A DNA stretch of 64,000 bases from WTFY01 sp965214675. Its GTDB lineage: Bacteria > Pseudomonadota > Gammaproteobacteria > UBA4575. The stretch's first letter is position 1. Every line of letters begins with the position of its first letter. The stretch lies in assembly GCA_965214675.1 (NCBI GenBank), contig OZ243969.1, positions 558,001-622,000 of the forward strand, read 5' to 3'. Positions 28,241 through 37,110 of this stretch are shown one piece after another. Both the position numbers and the translations under genes were made by a program. The notes under the pieces are model-generated. The model did no database searches and had not been told where the DNA came from. It saw only the letters and a program-made list of their open reading frames with translations.

Positions 28241-31200
28241 ATGAGCACAAAGAGGCTTTTGGGCGTTGAGTCAGGGGGGTTTGATATAATAGCCGAGCCG
28301 AGCCGAGCCGAGCCGAGCCGAGCCGAGCCGAGCCGAGCCGAGCCGAGCCGAGCCGAGCCGAGCCGAGCCGAGCCGAGCCGAGCCGAGCCGAGCCGAGCCG
28401 AGCCGAGCCGAGCCGAGCCGAGCCGAGCCGAGCCGAGCCGAGCCGAGCCGAGCCGAGCCGAGCCGAGCCGAGCCGAGCCGCGTGCGTCTTCCTGGTGGTG
28501 CCGCCTAAAGCAATCCGTCTCCCGGCCTGAACCTTCCTCTGCCGCCCGCACGGCTGCGGGTGCTCATTCCGTCATCCGTCCTCTGCGGCGAAGCCTTGCA
28601 GCCGTACTGCTCGGCCTGCCGTTGCTGCTCGGCCTTGTTGCCCCGGACGAGGCATATGCGGATATGCATCCGCGCCTGCAGTTCTCAAGCAGCCCGCTCA
28701 GTATCGACGAGGGCTATTCAGGCACTTACACGGTGTGGCTTGCAACGCAGCCGACCGACGACGTGACCGTCGAGATCACCTCCAATTACGAGGATGTAAA
28801 GATCAGCTCGGACTCGCTCACCTTCAAGGCCTCGATCACGCTCACCTTCACGACCTCGAACTGGAGCAGTCCACAGACCGTAACGGTCTCGGCCGCCGAT
28901 GAGAACGATCACGGCCACTATTCGGCAGCACTCGGCCACACCGCCTCGGGCGGTGGCTACGGCAGTGGCAGTGTGTTTGCTGAGTTCAAGGTGATCGTCA
29001 ATGACGATGACGGCGTGGCGCAACTGCCGATAGTCTCTTTTGCCACTGCAACCTTCTACGACGCGGCCGAGAATGTCGGCACACATGGTGTGATCGTCAA
29101 TCTCTCTTCAGCTGCGCCTGCGGGCGGTCTCACGCTGTCCTACAGCCTCGCCGGCAGCACCGCGACAGAGGGCGAAGACTTCACCATCCCGGGCACCGGT
29201 CTCCTCCGTTCGCTGACGGTCGCAGTAGGTGCAACCTCAGCCACCATCCCGGTGACTATCATTGACGACAGCACCACGGAAGAGATCGAGGCGGTGGGTC
29301 TGCTACTCAACGACGGCAAGGGCTACCAGCTAAACACCCCGAGCTACCATCGTGTGTTCATTAACGACAATGACAGTCCACAACCGGCTCTGCAGTTCTC
29401 AAGCCGCACGATCAATGTCTCCGAGGGCGGTACAGGCAATTACACGGTGGAGCTTGCAACGCAGCCGACCAGCGACGTGACCGTCGCGATCGCGATCACC
29501 CCCAGCAATTCGGATGTAACGATCAGCTCGACCCCACTCACCTTCACGGCCTCGAACTGGAACAGTGCACAGGAGGTAGAAATCTCGGCGGCACAGGACG
29601 ATGATGCAGTGGATGATACGGCAACGCTCACCCACGACCCCTCGGGCGGTGGCTACGACAATGTGGCGGCGGGTACTGTCACGGTGACCGTCAACGACGA
29701 TGACGGCCCGACCAACAATCGCCCCGTCCTGGAAGACGGGATGGCCGACCAGACGGCGACGGCGGGCAGTGCCTTCAATTACACCTTCAGTGCCAACGCG
29801 TTCATCGATAGGGACGGTGACAGCCTGACCTACACCGCAAAGCTGTTGACCAATCACGTCGAGGGCCCCCTGCCGGTCTGGCTGACCTTGAATTCCAGCA
29901 CCCGCACCTTCTCGGGCACACCGGGGTCGGGTGATACCGGCACGCTCCTGATTAGAGTGTGGGCGGATGACAGCAACGGCGGCACAGCCAGTGGCACCTT
30001 CAATCTCACGGTGAGTGCGGCGACCAACAACGTCCCCACAGCCTCCTTCGGCTCTGCGTCCTCAAGTGCTGCCGAGAATGCCGGCACACGTAGTGTGAAC
30101 GTCAATCTCTCTTCAGCTGCGCCTTCGGGCGGCCTGACGCTGTCCTACGGCGTCACCGGCACCGCGACGGCCGGCAGCGACTTCACCATCCGGAACTCCG
30201 GCACGCTGGGCGTCGCAGCAGGGGCGACCTCGGCCACCATCCCGGTGACTATCATTGACGACAGCACGGACGAGGCTGCCGAGACGGTGATCCTGACGCT
30301 GACCAGCGGTACGGGCTATACGCTGGGCAGTACCAGGGTCCATACGCTGACCATCACCGACAATGATGATCCACTACCCAATACACCGGTCGTAAGCATC
30401 CAGCGCACGGGAGGGAGTGCCATCACCGAGGGCAGTACGGTCACCTTCACCCTGACGGCGACCCCGGCACCGCCCAGCCCGATCACAGTGAACGTGGACA
30501 TCACGGCCACCGGTGACGTTGTTGCTGCAGGCCAGACCGGCACGAGGCAGGTCACCCTTACAGGGGGTACGGCCACCTTCACGGTCACCACGGACAACGA
30601 CCAGGTGAGCGAGTCTTCAGGCGTGATTACAGCACGCATTGCCACCGGCACCGGCTATTCTCCGTCCGGCAGCCAGGGGACCGCCTCAGTGACCATCAAC
30701 GATGACGATGGAGTCAGTCCAGGTAGAGACACCCCAGATCCGAACACCCCAGATCCGAACACCCCAGATCCGAACACCCCAGGCTCAGACACCACAGATC
30801 CAGACACCACTCCCCTGGTTCCGATCCGCCCGAGCATCACCATTCGTGCCGATACTCCCTCCGTGGAGGAGGGTACCCCGGCAGGCTTTACCGTGTTGGC
30901 AAGTACGGCCCCCACCTCGCCCCTGACGATCCGCCTGCGTGTCAACGAGACCACCGGCCAGGACTACATTGATACTTCCAATGAAGGTCTCCAGACGATT
31001 ACCCTCGATGCTGGAGCCACCTCTGTACCCTATCCCGTCCCCACGGTAGACGACACCACCGAGGAGTCCGATGGACAGGTCATGGTTACAGTAGAGCCCG
31101 GCACGGACTATCATGTTTCATCTACATCAAGCTCCGCTTCGGTCACGATCACCGATAACGACCGCCACGAGATCACCTTTGCATCAGACAGTGGTCGGAT

Positions 31201-33028
31201 CCGCGAAGGGGGAGTGCATACGATCACCCTCCACATCGATCCGGCCCCCACCGTCCCCCTGAGCCTTCGCTACCGCCTGTCAGGGACCGCAACGGACGGG
31301 GAGGACTACCGGGTCCAGACAGGAACCCCTGGTGTATTACAGATCCCTGCCGGCAGTACCCGGGCCCTGATCCGGATACAGAGCCTGGCCGATGAGGAAG
31401 AGGATGCCGGGGAGACAGTCATCCTGTATCTGGTAGGGGGATCCGGCCTGTCGCTGGGGGCTGTACACGAACATGTCCTGACCCTGGTAGACCGTAAGGA
31501 AGCTTCACTGGAAGCCGGTCGTGGCTGGCTGGTGCGTTTTGGTCGCACCGTGGCCGAGCAGGGCCTGGACAGCATTGCCCAGCGCCTGCGTGCACCGCGC
31601 AGTGCCGGCACCCGGGTAAGTCTCGGGGGGACGGAACTGGCCTTTACGGGACAAGACACGCGACAGGCCCCTGGAGCCCAGGCCTTTACCCGCAATGGCC
31701 CGGAGGCCACCTATACACAAGGCGATACACAGGCGTATACACCGTTCCCACAGAACTATACCGATCTCCACAGTCATACCGATCTCCACAGTCATACCGA
31801 TCTCCATAACGATGTACCCCCCTCCACCCAACAAAGCCTGTCCCTGCACGAAGTGCTGCAGGGCAGCCACTTCCTGAGCGTGGGCAAGACTGACGCCTAT
31901 GGCGGCAGCCTGGCCTTCTGGGGACGGGCTGCCCATTCAAGCTTCGATGGAAAAGAAAATACCGTATCTCTGGATGGCGACTCCACTGCGGTTCTGCTGG
32001 GGGGCGACTATGCCCTGGGTCCCTGGCTGGGCGGCATCACGTTATCCCACAGCGAGGGCGACGGGGACTACCGGGAGTCCGGTACCCCGGGGGATATCGA
32101 AGCCTCCCTGACCAGTCTTCTTCCCTGGCTGTCCCTGCAGGCCACTGAACGTCTGCAGGTCTGGGGGGCCCTTGGAATAGGGGAGGGCGACATGCACCTT
32201 GAACCCGAGGGCGGTGAGAAGCTGCGCACCGACATCGACTGGACCCTGGCCGGGGCCGGCGTACGCAGTGCACTGCTGTCTTCACAGACCGGCCTGTCGC
32301 TATCGCTGGTTGGCGATGTCCTGTGGATGGAGACGGATGCACAAAAGATCAATGGCCTGTCGGTGGCCAGTGCCGGGGTCTCCCGGGTGCGCCTGGGCCT
32401 GGAAGGACAGTATGCCATGACATGGACAGACGGGGCCCAACTCATCCCGAGACTGGAGCTGGGGGTTCGTGAGGATGAGGGCGATGCCGAGAACGGGGCC
32501 GGCATCGAGCTCGGCGGCGGTCTTGCCTGGAGCGATCCGCACCGGGGCCTGACCCTGGAACTGGCCGGGCGCACCCTGATCACGCATGACTCGAATGACC
32601 TGGAGGATAAGGGAATCTCGGTCTCTCTGGACTATGACCCGATACCGGGTTCGGCCCGGGGCCTGAGTCTTGCGCTGCACCAGGAGATGGGCACGGCTTC
32701 GACAGGAGGTCTTGAGGCCCTGTTTGCCTCTGCACCCTTGACTACGCACACCGACCCCACGACCGGGACAGATACGGGCCAGGAACTGGAGAGCCGACTG
32801 AGACTGGAAGCGGCCTATGGCCTGGTGGCCTTCGATGGACGCTTCATTGCCGGCCCCCAGGCGGCCCTGTCACATTCCCCTGCCGTACAGGACTACAGCC
32901 TGGGATGGCGCCTGGTGCCGAGTGCCCGCCATCAGGACCTGTCCCTACAGATCACGGCACTTCGCCGGGAGCAGGACCGGGAACCGCCCGAGCACGCCAC
33001 CACCCTCGAGATGATCGCGCGCTGGTGA
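28241..33028 (+). CDS. giant Calx-beta/cadherin-like autotransporter-type surface protein with an N-terminal pentanucleotide repeat
   Basis: This is a 1595-codon frame. Its ATG has AGGGAG six bases upstream. After 17 codons the frame enters the 5-bp tandem repeat and reads AEPSR twelve times. A Sec-type signal peptide follows near residues 113-140 (RRSLAAVLLGLPLLLG, probable cleavage after AYA). Residues of about 141-1085 hold seven Calx-beta or Calx-beta-like modules, each ending in an NDDDG- or DND-type acidic turn, plus one cadherin-like module (RPVLEDGMADQTATAG). A TPDPN-repeat linker lies near residue 835. From about 1087 (GWLVRFGRTVAEQGLDS) a linker leads to a roughly 400-residue beta-barrel domain ending in IARW, with the terminal aromatic residue typical of outer-membrane barrels. 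It is probably an exported adhesin-like autotransporter; the ligand is unknown. G+C fits the neighbours. Confidence 0.8.
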   Translation: MSTKRLLGVESGGFDIIAEPSRAEPSRAEPSRAEPSRAEPSRAEPSRAEPSRAEPSRAEPSRAEPSRAEPSRAEPSRAEPRASSWWCRLKQSVSRPEPSSAARTAAGAHSVIRPLRRSLAAVLLGLPLLLGLVAPDEAYADMHPRLQFSSSPLSIDEGYSGTYTVWLATQPTDDVTVEITSNYEDVKISSDSLTFKASITLTFTTSNWSSPQTVTVSAADENDHGHYSAALGHTASGGGYGSGSVFAEFKVIVNDDDGVAQLPIVSFATATFYDAAENVGTHGVIVNLSSAAPAGGLTLSYSLAGSTATEGEDFTIPGTGLLRSLTVAVGATSATIPVTIIDDSTTEEIEAVGLLLNDGKGYQLNTPSYHRVFINDNDSPQPALQFSSRTINVSEGGTGNYTVELATQPTSDVTVAIAITPSNSDVTISSTPLTFTASNWNSAQEVEISAAQDDDAVDDTATLTHDPSGGGYDNVAAGTVTVTVNDDDGPTNNRPVLEDGMADQTATAGSAFNYTFSANAFIDRDGDSLTYTAKLLTNHVEGPLPVWLTLNSSTRTFSGTPGSGDTGTLLIRVWADDSNGGTASGTFNLTVSAATNNVPTASFGSASSSAAENAGTRSVNVNLSSAAPSGGLTLSYGVTGTATAGSDFTIRNSGTLGVAAGATSATIPVTIIDDSTDEAAETVILTLTSGTGYTLGSTRVHTLTITDNDDPLPNTPVVSIQRTGGSAITEGSTVTFTLTATPAPPSPITVNVDITATGDVVAAGQTGTRQVTLTGGTATFTVTTDNDQVSESSGVITARIATGTGYSPSGSQGTASVTINDDDGVSPGRDTPDPNTPDPNTPDPNTPGSDTTDPDTTPLVPIRPSITIRADTPSVEEGTPAGFTVLASTAPTSPLTIRLRVNETTGQDYIDTSNEGLQTITLDAGATSVPYPVPTVDDTTEESDGQVMVTVEPGTDYHVSSTSSSASVTITDNDRHEITFASDSGRIREGGVHTITLHIDPAPTVPLSLRYRLSGTATDGEDYRVQTGTPGVLQIPAGSTRALIRIQSLADEEEDAGETVILYLVGGSGLSLGAVHEHVLTLVDRKEASLEAGRGWLVRFGRTVAEQGLDSIAQRLRAPRSAGTRVSLGGTELAFTGQDTRQAPGAQAFTRNGPEATYTQGDTQAYTPFPQNYTDLHSHTDLHSHTDLHNDVPPSTQQSLSLHEVLQGSHFLSVGKTDAYGGSLAFWGRAAHSSFDGKENTVSLDGDSTAVLLGGDYALGPWLGGITLSHSEGDGDYRESGTPGDIEASLTSLLPWLSLQATERLQVWGALGIGEGDMHLEPEGGEKLRTDIDWTLAGAGVRSALLSSQTGLSLSLVGDVLWMETDAQKINGLSVASAGVSRVRLGLEGQYAMTWTDGAQLIPRLELGVREDEGDAENGAGIELGGGLAWSDPHRGLTLELAGRTLITHDSNDLEDKGISVSLDYDPIPGSARGLSLALHQEMGTASTGGLEALFASAPLTTHTDPTTGTDTGQELESRLRLEAAYGLVAFDGRFIAGPQAALSHSPAVQDYSLGWRLVPSARHQDLSLQITALRREQDREPPEHATTLEMIARW
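28291..28480 (+). repeat. perfect pentanucleotide tandem repeat, AGCCG x 38
   Basis: 190 bases of uninterrupted AGCCG units begin 50 bp after the start codon of the surface protein gene. Three units encode AEPSR, and because the unit has no stop in any forward frame the tract is open in all three. Gain or loss of one unit shifts the frame. The two alternative frames meet TAA at 28506-28508 and TGA at 28528-28530 just past the tract. Copy number in the living population may differ from the assembled 38. Confidence 0.98.
30729..30782 (+). repeat. 15-bp tandem repeat in the surface protein gene
   Basis: About 3.6 copies of ACACCCCAGATCCGA encode a TPDPN linker between two Calx-beta-like modules. 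The unit is a multiple of three, so copy changes alter linker length without shifting the frame. Confidence 0.9.
31758..31807 (+). repeat. 18-bp tandem repeat before the beta-barrel domain
   Basis: Two perfect units and one partial unit of ATACCGATCTCCACAGTC encode TDLHSH repeats in the linker that leads to the barrel. The unit preserves the frame. The histidine-rich peptide could bind metal, but that is speculation. Confidence 0.88.
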
Positions 33029-33441
33029 GCTGAACATGCATGGCTGGTGTGGCGCAGTAAGGATTACGCCTTCGCAATACCACCTTTTCTGTATACCTTT
33101 TCTGTATAGACACCTAGGCACTTTTCGTGCATTATTGGTCCGTGCTCAGTTCCTGCCCACGATCTATTGAGGCAGGCAGAAGCATTGATTGTATGGTTCT
33201 CAGTTCTCATGAAGGTAATGCGGCAGATCTGATCTAGTATCGGGTTTGCTCATCCTGTTCGTATTCACATCTAAAGCACTTTCCTTGAGTCATTGTTCTC
33301 CAAAGTTTTTGTACTTTAGTGCGTCGTGCGATTTCCACATGCAGGCAGTATAGCCAGATAAATTTTTGATCATCATCGATGAATTCGTGTGCTGGTTTTT
33401 CGATGGTGCGACACTAACGGTGCACATGTTTAGGAGAAAAA
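33029..33441. other. non-coding gap between the surface protein gene and the RRM gene
   Basis: These 413 A+T-rich bases have no convincing reading frame. A 13-bp unit (ACCTTTTCTGTAT) is directly repeated twice at 33082-33107. The right-hand part may be a long leader for the RRM gene; long untranslated leaders are common in cold-induced genes, but I cannot show one here. Confidence 0.5.
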
Positions 33442-33702
33442 ATGAATATTTATATAGGAAATTTGCCTTACACCATCTCTGAAGATGAGTTGCGTGACTT
33501 GTTTGCCGCACACGGCGAAGTGAAAAATGCAAGCATCATCATGGACAGGGATTCTGGCCGCTCCAAAGGATTTGGATTTGTTGAAATGCCCGACAAGGCG
33601 CAAGGTGAAAGTGCAATCAACGCATTGAACGAAACCAATGTGCAGGGTCGTAATGTCCGAGTGAACGAGGCGCGTCCCCGTCCCGAAAGAGCCCGACGCT
33701 GA
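33442..33702 (+). CDS. small RRM-type RNA-binding protein
   Basis: An 86-residue protein that is almost entirely one RNA recognition motif. RNP2 is IYIGNL at residues 3-8 and RNP1 is KGFGFVEM at 42-49, both with the aromatic residues that stack on RNA. A basic Arg/Pro tail (RPRPERARR) follows. AGGAG lies just before the ATG. Bacterial proteins of this type, as in cyanobacteria and many proteobacteria, are often cold-induced and bind RNA with modest specificity. It stands alone, convergent with the beta-oxidation operon. Confidence 0.93.
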   Translation: MNIYIGNLPYTISEDELRDLFAAHGEVKNASIIMDRDSGRSKGFGFVEMPDKAQGESAINALNETNVQGRNVRVNEARPRPERARR

Positions 33703-33724
33703 CGTTGTATGCGAGACAGGGACA

Positions 33725-35776
33725 TCACCCTGGCGTTACTGTCTCCATATCCACTTCGTGCCAGCCACTATCCGGTTGAAAACGGTCCCCAAACTGTTTT
33801 TGTAATGAACCGAGAGTAGCCAGCACCTCGGCAGCACCTCTGGAATTGATATACTGCATCACCCCCCCGCGAAACGGGGCAAACCCTGTACCAAACACTA
33901 TGCCTGCATCGAGTGAGTCCCTGTCCGGGACAATCTCTTCGCGAAGGCAGGCAACCGCTTCGTTGACAATCCTGGATATGAGGCGGTTCTGAATGGTTTC
34001 GGTGTGTTTGGGTGATGGCCTGCGGCGGCTGGAAACTTTCTTTCCCCGTTTCCATTTATAAAATCCCTGTCCGGATTTTCTGCCCAGGTTGCCTGCCTGC
34101 ACCATCGTCCTGAATGATTCCGGGACTCCAAACCCGTAGGCCGCATCGAGGCATTCGGCCACGTGCAGGCCGATGTCAAGTCCGACGGTATCCGCCAGCT
34201 CCAGGGGCCCCATCGGCATACCGAACCTGACAGCCGCCTGGTCAATTTCAGCGGCTGAAATGCCTGCCTCTCTGAGCAGTCCGGCTTCCACCATGTAAGG
34301 GGTCAGTATTCGGTTGACCAGGAATCCGGGCGAACTTTTTACTGGCAGGGGCAGCTTGTCAATCTGCCTGGAAAAATCGATCGCCTGCTGCAGGATTTCA
34401 TAGCGTGTCTGTACACCATTGACAATTTCTACCAGGGGCATCTTGGTGACCGGATTGAAAAAATGGATCCCGACCAGGCGTGCAGGTTCGGTCAGTGCAT
34501 CGCAAAGCTTTTCAATCTCTATGCTGGAGGTGTTCGTGGCCAACAGCGCATCTTTTCTTGCTTTCGGTTCGATCGAAGCCAGCAGATCCTGCTTGGTATC
34601 CCTGTCTTCAAATACGGCCTCGATAATGATGTCTGCCTTGCTGAGCCCGTGACCCCGTACGTCGGGGATAAAGCGATCCATGGTGCGTTTTACCAGGCGC
34701 GGGTTTTTTAACTGTCTTTTGAAATACTGCGCGGCCCGCATTTTGGCCTTGGCCAGGCTTTCCTCACGGAGATCCTGCAGCGTAACCGTCAGGCCTTTGT
34801 TCGCACACCATGCAGCGATGTCGCCACCCATCACCCCGGCACCGATGACATGGACATGAGCTGCAGGGGCGGTTCCGTGCCGGGCAAGACCCTTCAGTTT
34901 CTTCGACAGCATGAACGTGCGCACCAGATTTTTTGCCGTTGCAGTCATGCTCAGTTCTGCAACCGAGCTCGCCTCGTGTTGCAGCATCTGCGCCTCGTCG
35001 CCGTAATGCTCGCACCAGTGATTGACCAGGGCATACGGGGCAGGATAGTGCTCGGGCAATGCCTTCTTGGAGATTTGCCTGCGCATCTGGTGGGCCAGGA
35101 GTCGCCGTACAGTACGGGTGTTGAGTAGCGCGATGTGTTTTGCGACCTTGTGCTTGGGTGGGCGGTGCGCCAGGATATGGCGCGCCGCATTTTCCATCTG
35201 CCGTGCAGGTACGATTCGATCGACTAACCCGATTTTTTTCGCACGCCTCGCATCGATGCTGCGCCCTGTCAGCATCAGGTCCATGGCCGCGAGAGGGTTG
35301 ACGTGGCGCAGGGTGCGCACGGTGCCTCCATAACCGGGATAGATACCCAGCTTGACTTCAGGGAAAGAGAAACGCAGGCCTGCATCGTCTTGCGCAATTC
35401 GATAGTCACAGGCCAGCGCAAGCTCCAGGCCACCGCCGAGACATAATCCATTGATGACTGCGATCGTGGGGCAGAGCAGCCCGTCCAGTTGGGCCAGCAC
35501 AGCGTGTCCTGTCTGGATTTTCTCGAGCGCCTGCTGCGCATTGGCAATTTCGGTGAACTCGGTGATATCGGCCCCGGCAATGAAGCCCTTGGGCTTGCCC
35601 GAGGCGATGGCCACCCCTGCAGGCAAATCCTCATCCAGCAGGCCGAGGATCTGGCTGAATTCATCAAGAACCGATCGCGACAGGATGTTCATGCGGCTGT
35701 CCGCAACATCCAGCACCAGCCAGACCAGATCCTGAGCGTCACGCTCGATCCTCCAGTGTATGTACGGGGTAGACAT
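33725..35776 (-). CDS. fadJ: fatty acid oxidation multifunctional protein (enoyl-CoA hydratase / 3-hydroxyacyl-CoA dehydrogenase)
   Basis: A 683-residue alpha subunit of beta-oxidation. The N-terminal crotonase domain shows the oxyanion-hole stretch GFIAGADITEF and the glutamates in NGLCLGGGLELALACDYR and FPEVKLGIYPGYGG. The dehydrogenase domain begins near residue 305 with the NAD site VIGAGVMGGDIAAWCA and continues with GIHFFNPVTKMPLVEIV and SPGFLVNRIL. It lies 9 bp after the thiolase gene on the same strand, so the two form one operon. The symbol follows the fadI-fadJ gene order; a fadB-like assignment is possible. Confidence 0.92.
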   Translation of the reverse strand: MSTPYIHWRIERDAQDLVWLVLDVADSRMNILSRSVLDEFSQILGLLDEDLPAGVAIASGKPKGFIAGADITEFTEIANAQQALEKIQTGHAVLAQLDGLLCPTIAVINGLCLGGGLELALACDYRIAQDDAGLRFSFPEVKLGIYPGYGGTVRTLRHVNPLAAMDLMLTGRSIDARRAKKIGLVDRIVPARQMENAARHILAHRPPKHKVAKHIALLNTRTVRRLLAHQMRRQISKKALPEHYPAPYALVNHWCEHYGDEAQMLQHEASSVAELSMTATAKNLVRTFMLSKKLKGLARHGTAPAAHVHVIGAGVMGGDIAAWCANKGLTVTLQDLREESLAKAKMRAAQYFKRQLKNPRLVKRTMDRFIPDVRGHGLSKADIIIEAVFEDRDTKQDLLASIEPKARKDALLATNTSSIEIEKLCDALTEPARLVGIHFFNPVTKMPLVEIVNGVQTRYEILQQAIDFSRQIDKLPLPVKSSPGFLVNRILTPYMVEAGLLREAGISAAEIDQAAVRFGMPMGPLELADTVGLDIGLHVAECLDAAYGFGVPESFRTMVQAGNLGRKSGQGFYKWKRGKKVSSRRRPSPKHTETIQNRLISRIVNEAVACLREEIVPDRDSLDAGIVFGTGFAPFRGGVMQYINSRGAAEVLATLGSLQKQFGDRFQPDSGWHEVDMETVTPG

Positions 35777-35785
35777 CAGGCCCGT

Positions 35786-37072
35786 CTACTGGATGTTTTC
35801 CACGAGTACGGCGCCGCCCTGGCCGCCGCCGATACACAGGGTCGCGATGCCGAATCGCGCGTGATTGCGCTGCAGTACGTTTAAAAGATGATGCGCAATT
35901 CGTGTCCCGCTTGCCCCGACAGGGTGCCCCACGCTGATGGCGCCTCCATCGACATTCAGACGCTCGAGGGGAATCTCGCCCAGGGCCTTATCCAGTCCGA
36001 GTTCGCTCTTGCAGTAGTGATCACTTTGGCATGCGGTAACACAAGCGAGCACCTGGCCGGCAAAGGCTTCATTGATTTCCCAGTAGTCAATGTCTGCGAA
36101 CTCGAGCTGTTGTTCGCTCAACAGGGCAGCACTTGCATGCACCGGTCCGAGCCCCATCTGGGCCGGGTCCAACGCCGCCCAGCGGATGGCCTTGATGATA
36201 CCAACGGGGGAAAGGTTGTATCGCTTGACCGCGGTTTCGCTGGCCAGGATCATCCACGCCGCTCCATCGGTAATCTGCGCACTGTTACCCGCGGTGACAG
36301 TTCCGAACGGGCGGTCAAACACGGGCGCCAGTTTTGCCAGTTTCTCCGCATCTGAATCCGGTCTGACCCCGTTGTCATGGTCCCAGAAGCGGCCTTCATT
36401 GTCGAAAATCGTCTCGATCTCTTCCAGGTATCCGTTTTCCTGTGCATGGTGCAGCCGCTGGTGGCTTTGCACTGCGTAATGGTCCATGTCATCTCTTGGA
36501 ATACGGAACCTGTGCACCAGGTTTTCAGCCGTCTGTCCCATGGACAACCCGACTACCGGATCGCGCAGTCCTTTTTTCAGGGCGATCACCGGCACAAAAA
36601 AGCCGGGCCTGATCCTTGTGAAGGCCTTCACTTTTTGCCACGCAGACCTGGAACGGTACAGGTCGCCCAGCCAGTTCACCATCGGGCGGTTGTACAGTAC
36701 GGGTGAATGGCTCATGGCTTCCGTACCGCCGGCCAGAACCAGTTCTGAATTCCCCAGCGCAAGGTTCTTGCAGGCGGAGTCGATGGCCTGCATGCCGGAG
36801 GCACAGTTGCGCTGTACGGTCCAGGCAGGGACCCGGTGTCCACAGCCCAGTCGCAAGGCAATCACGCGTGCGATGTTTGCCTCGTCCGGTCCAGGTGAGA
36901 CCGAGCCTGCGATAACCTCGTCAAGTTCTTCCGGGTCGAAAGGCTGGCGCAAGAGCAGGGGCTTTGCGCAGGCGAGCGCCAGGTCAGAGGCCTGGAATGG
37001 GCCCGGGCGACCCTGTGCCTTGAGAAACGGGGTTCGACTCCCGTCGATAATATAGACTGCGGGCTGGCTCAT
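35786..37072 (-). CDS. fadI: acetyl-CoA acyltransferase (thiolase)
   Basis: A 428-residue thiolase for the last step of beta-oxidation. The nucleophilic cysteine is in QRNCASGMQAIDS, the histidine in GGAISVGHPVGASGTR, and the second cysteine in TLCIGGGQGGAVLVE. NEAFAGQVLA is also present. The length is closer to FadI than to FadA. It comes first in a two-gene operon with the multifunctional subunit. Confidence 0.92.
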   Translation of the reverse strand: MSQPAVYIIDGSRTPFLKAQGRPGPFQASDLALACAKPLLLRQPFDPEELDEVIAGSVSPGPDEANIARVIALRLGCGHRVPAWTVQRNCASGMQAIDSACKNLALGNSELVLAGGTEAMSHSPVLYNRPMVNWLGDLYRSRSAWQKVKAFTRIRPGFFVPVIALKKGLRDPVVGLSMGQTAENLVHRFRIPRDDMDHYAVQSHQRLHHAQENGYLEEIETIFDNEGRFWDHDNGVRPDSDAEKLAKLAPVFDRPFGTVTAGNSAQITDGAAWMILASETAVKRYNLSPVGIIKAIRWAALDPAQMGLGPVHASAALLSEQQLEFADIDYWEINEAFAGQVLACVTACQSDHYCKSELGLDKALGEIPLERLNVDGGAISVGHPVGASGTRIAHHLLNVLQRNHARFGIATLCIGGGQGGAVLVENIQ

Positions 37073-37110
37073 GCAGCAGTGGCCTCGGAAGTATTGGGGA
37101 GTGAAATCGA

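Noticed and set aside
28285..28290. TATAAT just before the repeat tract as a promoter
   Set aside because: No -35 at a workable distance, and the good ribosome site and ATG lie upstream of it; no in-frame start follows the tract.
28291..28480. CRISPR-like array
   Set aside because: The repeat is a pure 5-bp tandem without spacers and there are no cas genes nearby.
28081..28551. Minus-strand frame with LGSAR repeats opposite the pentanucleotide tract
   Set aside because: It is a by-product of a 5-bp repeat that has no stop in any frame; the flanking residues show no family and no start signal.
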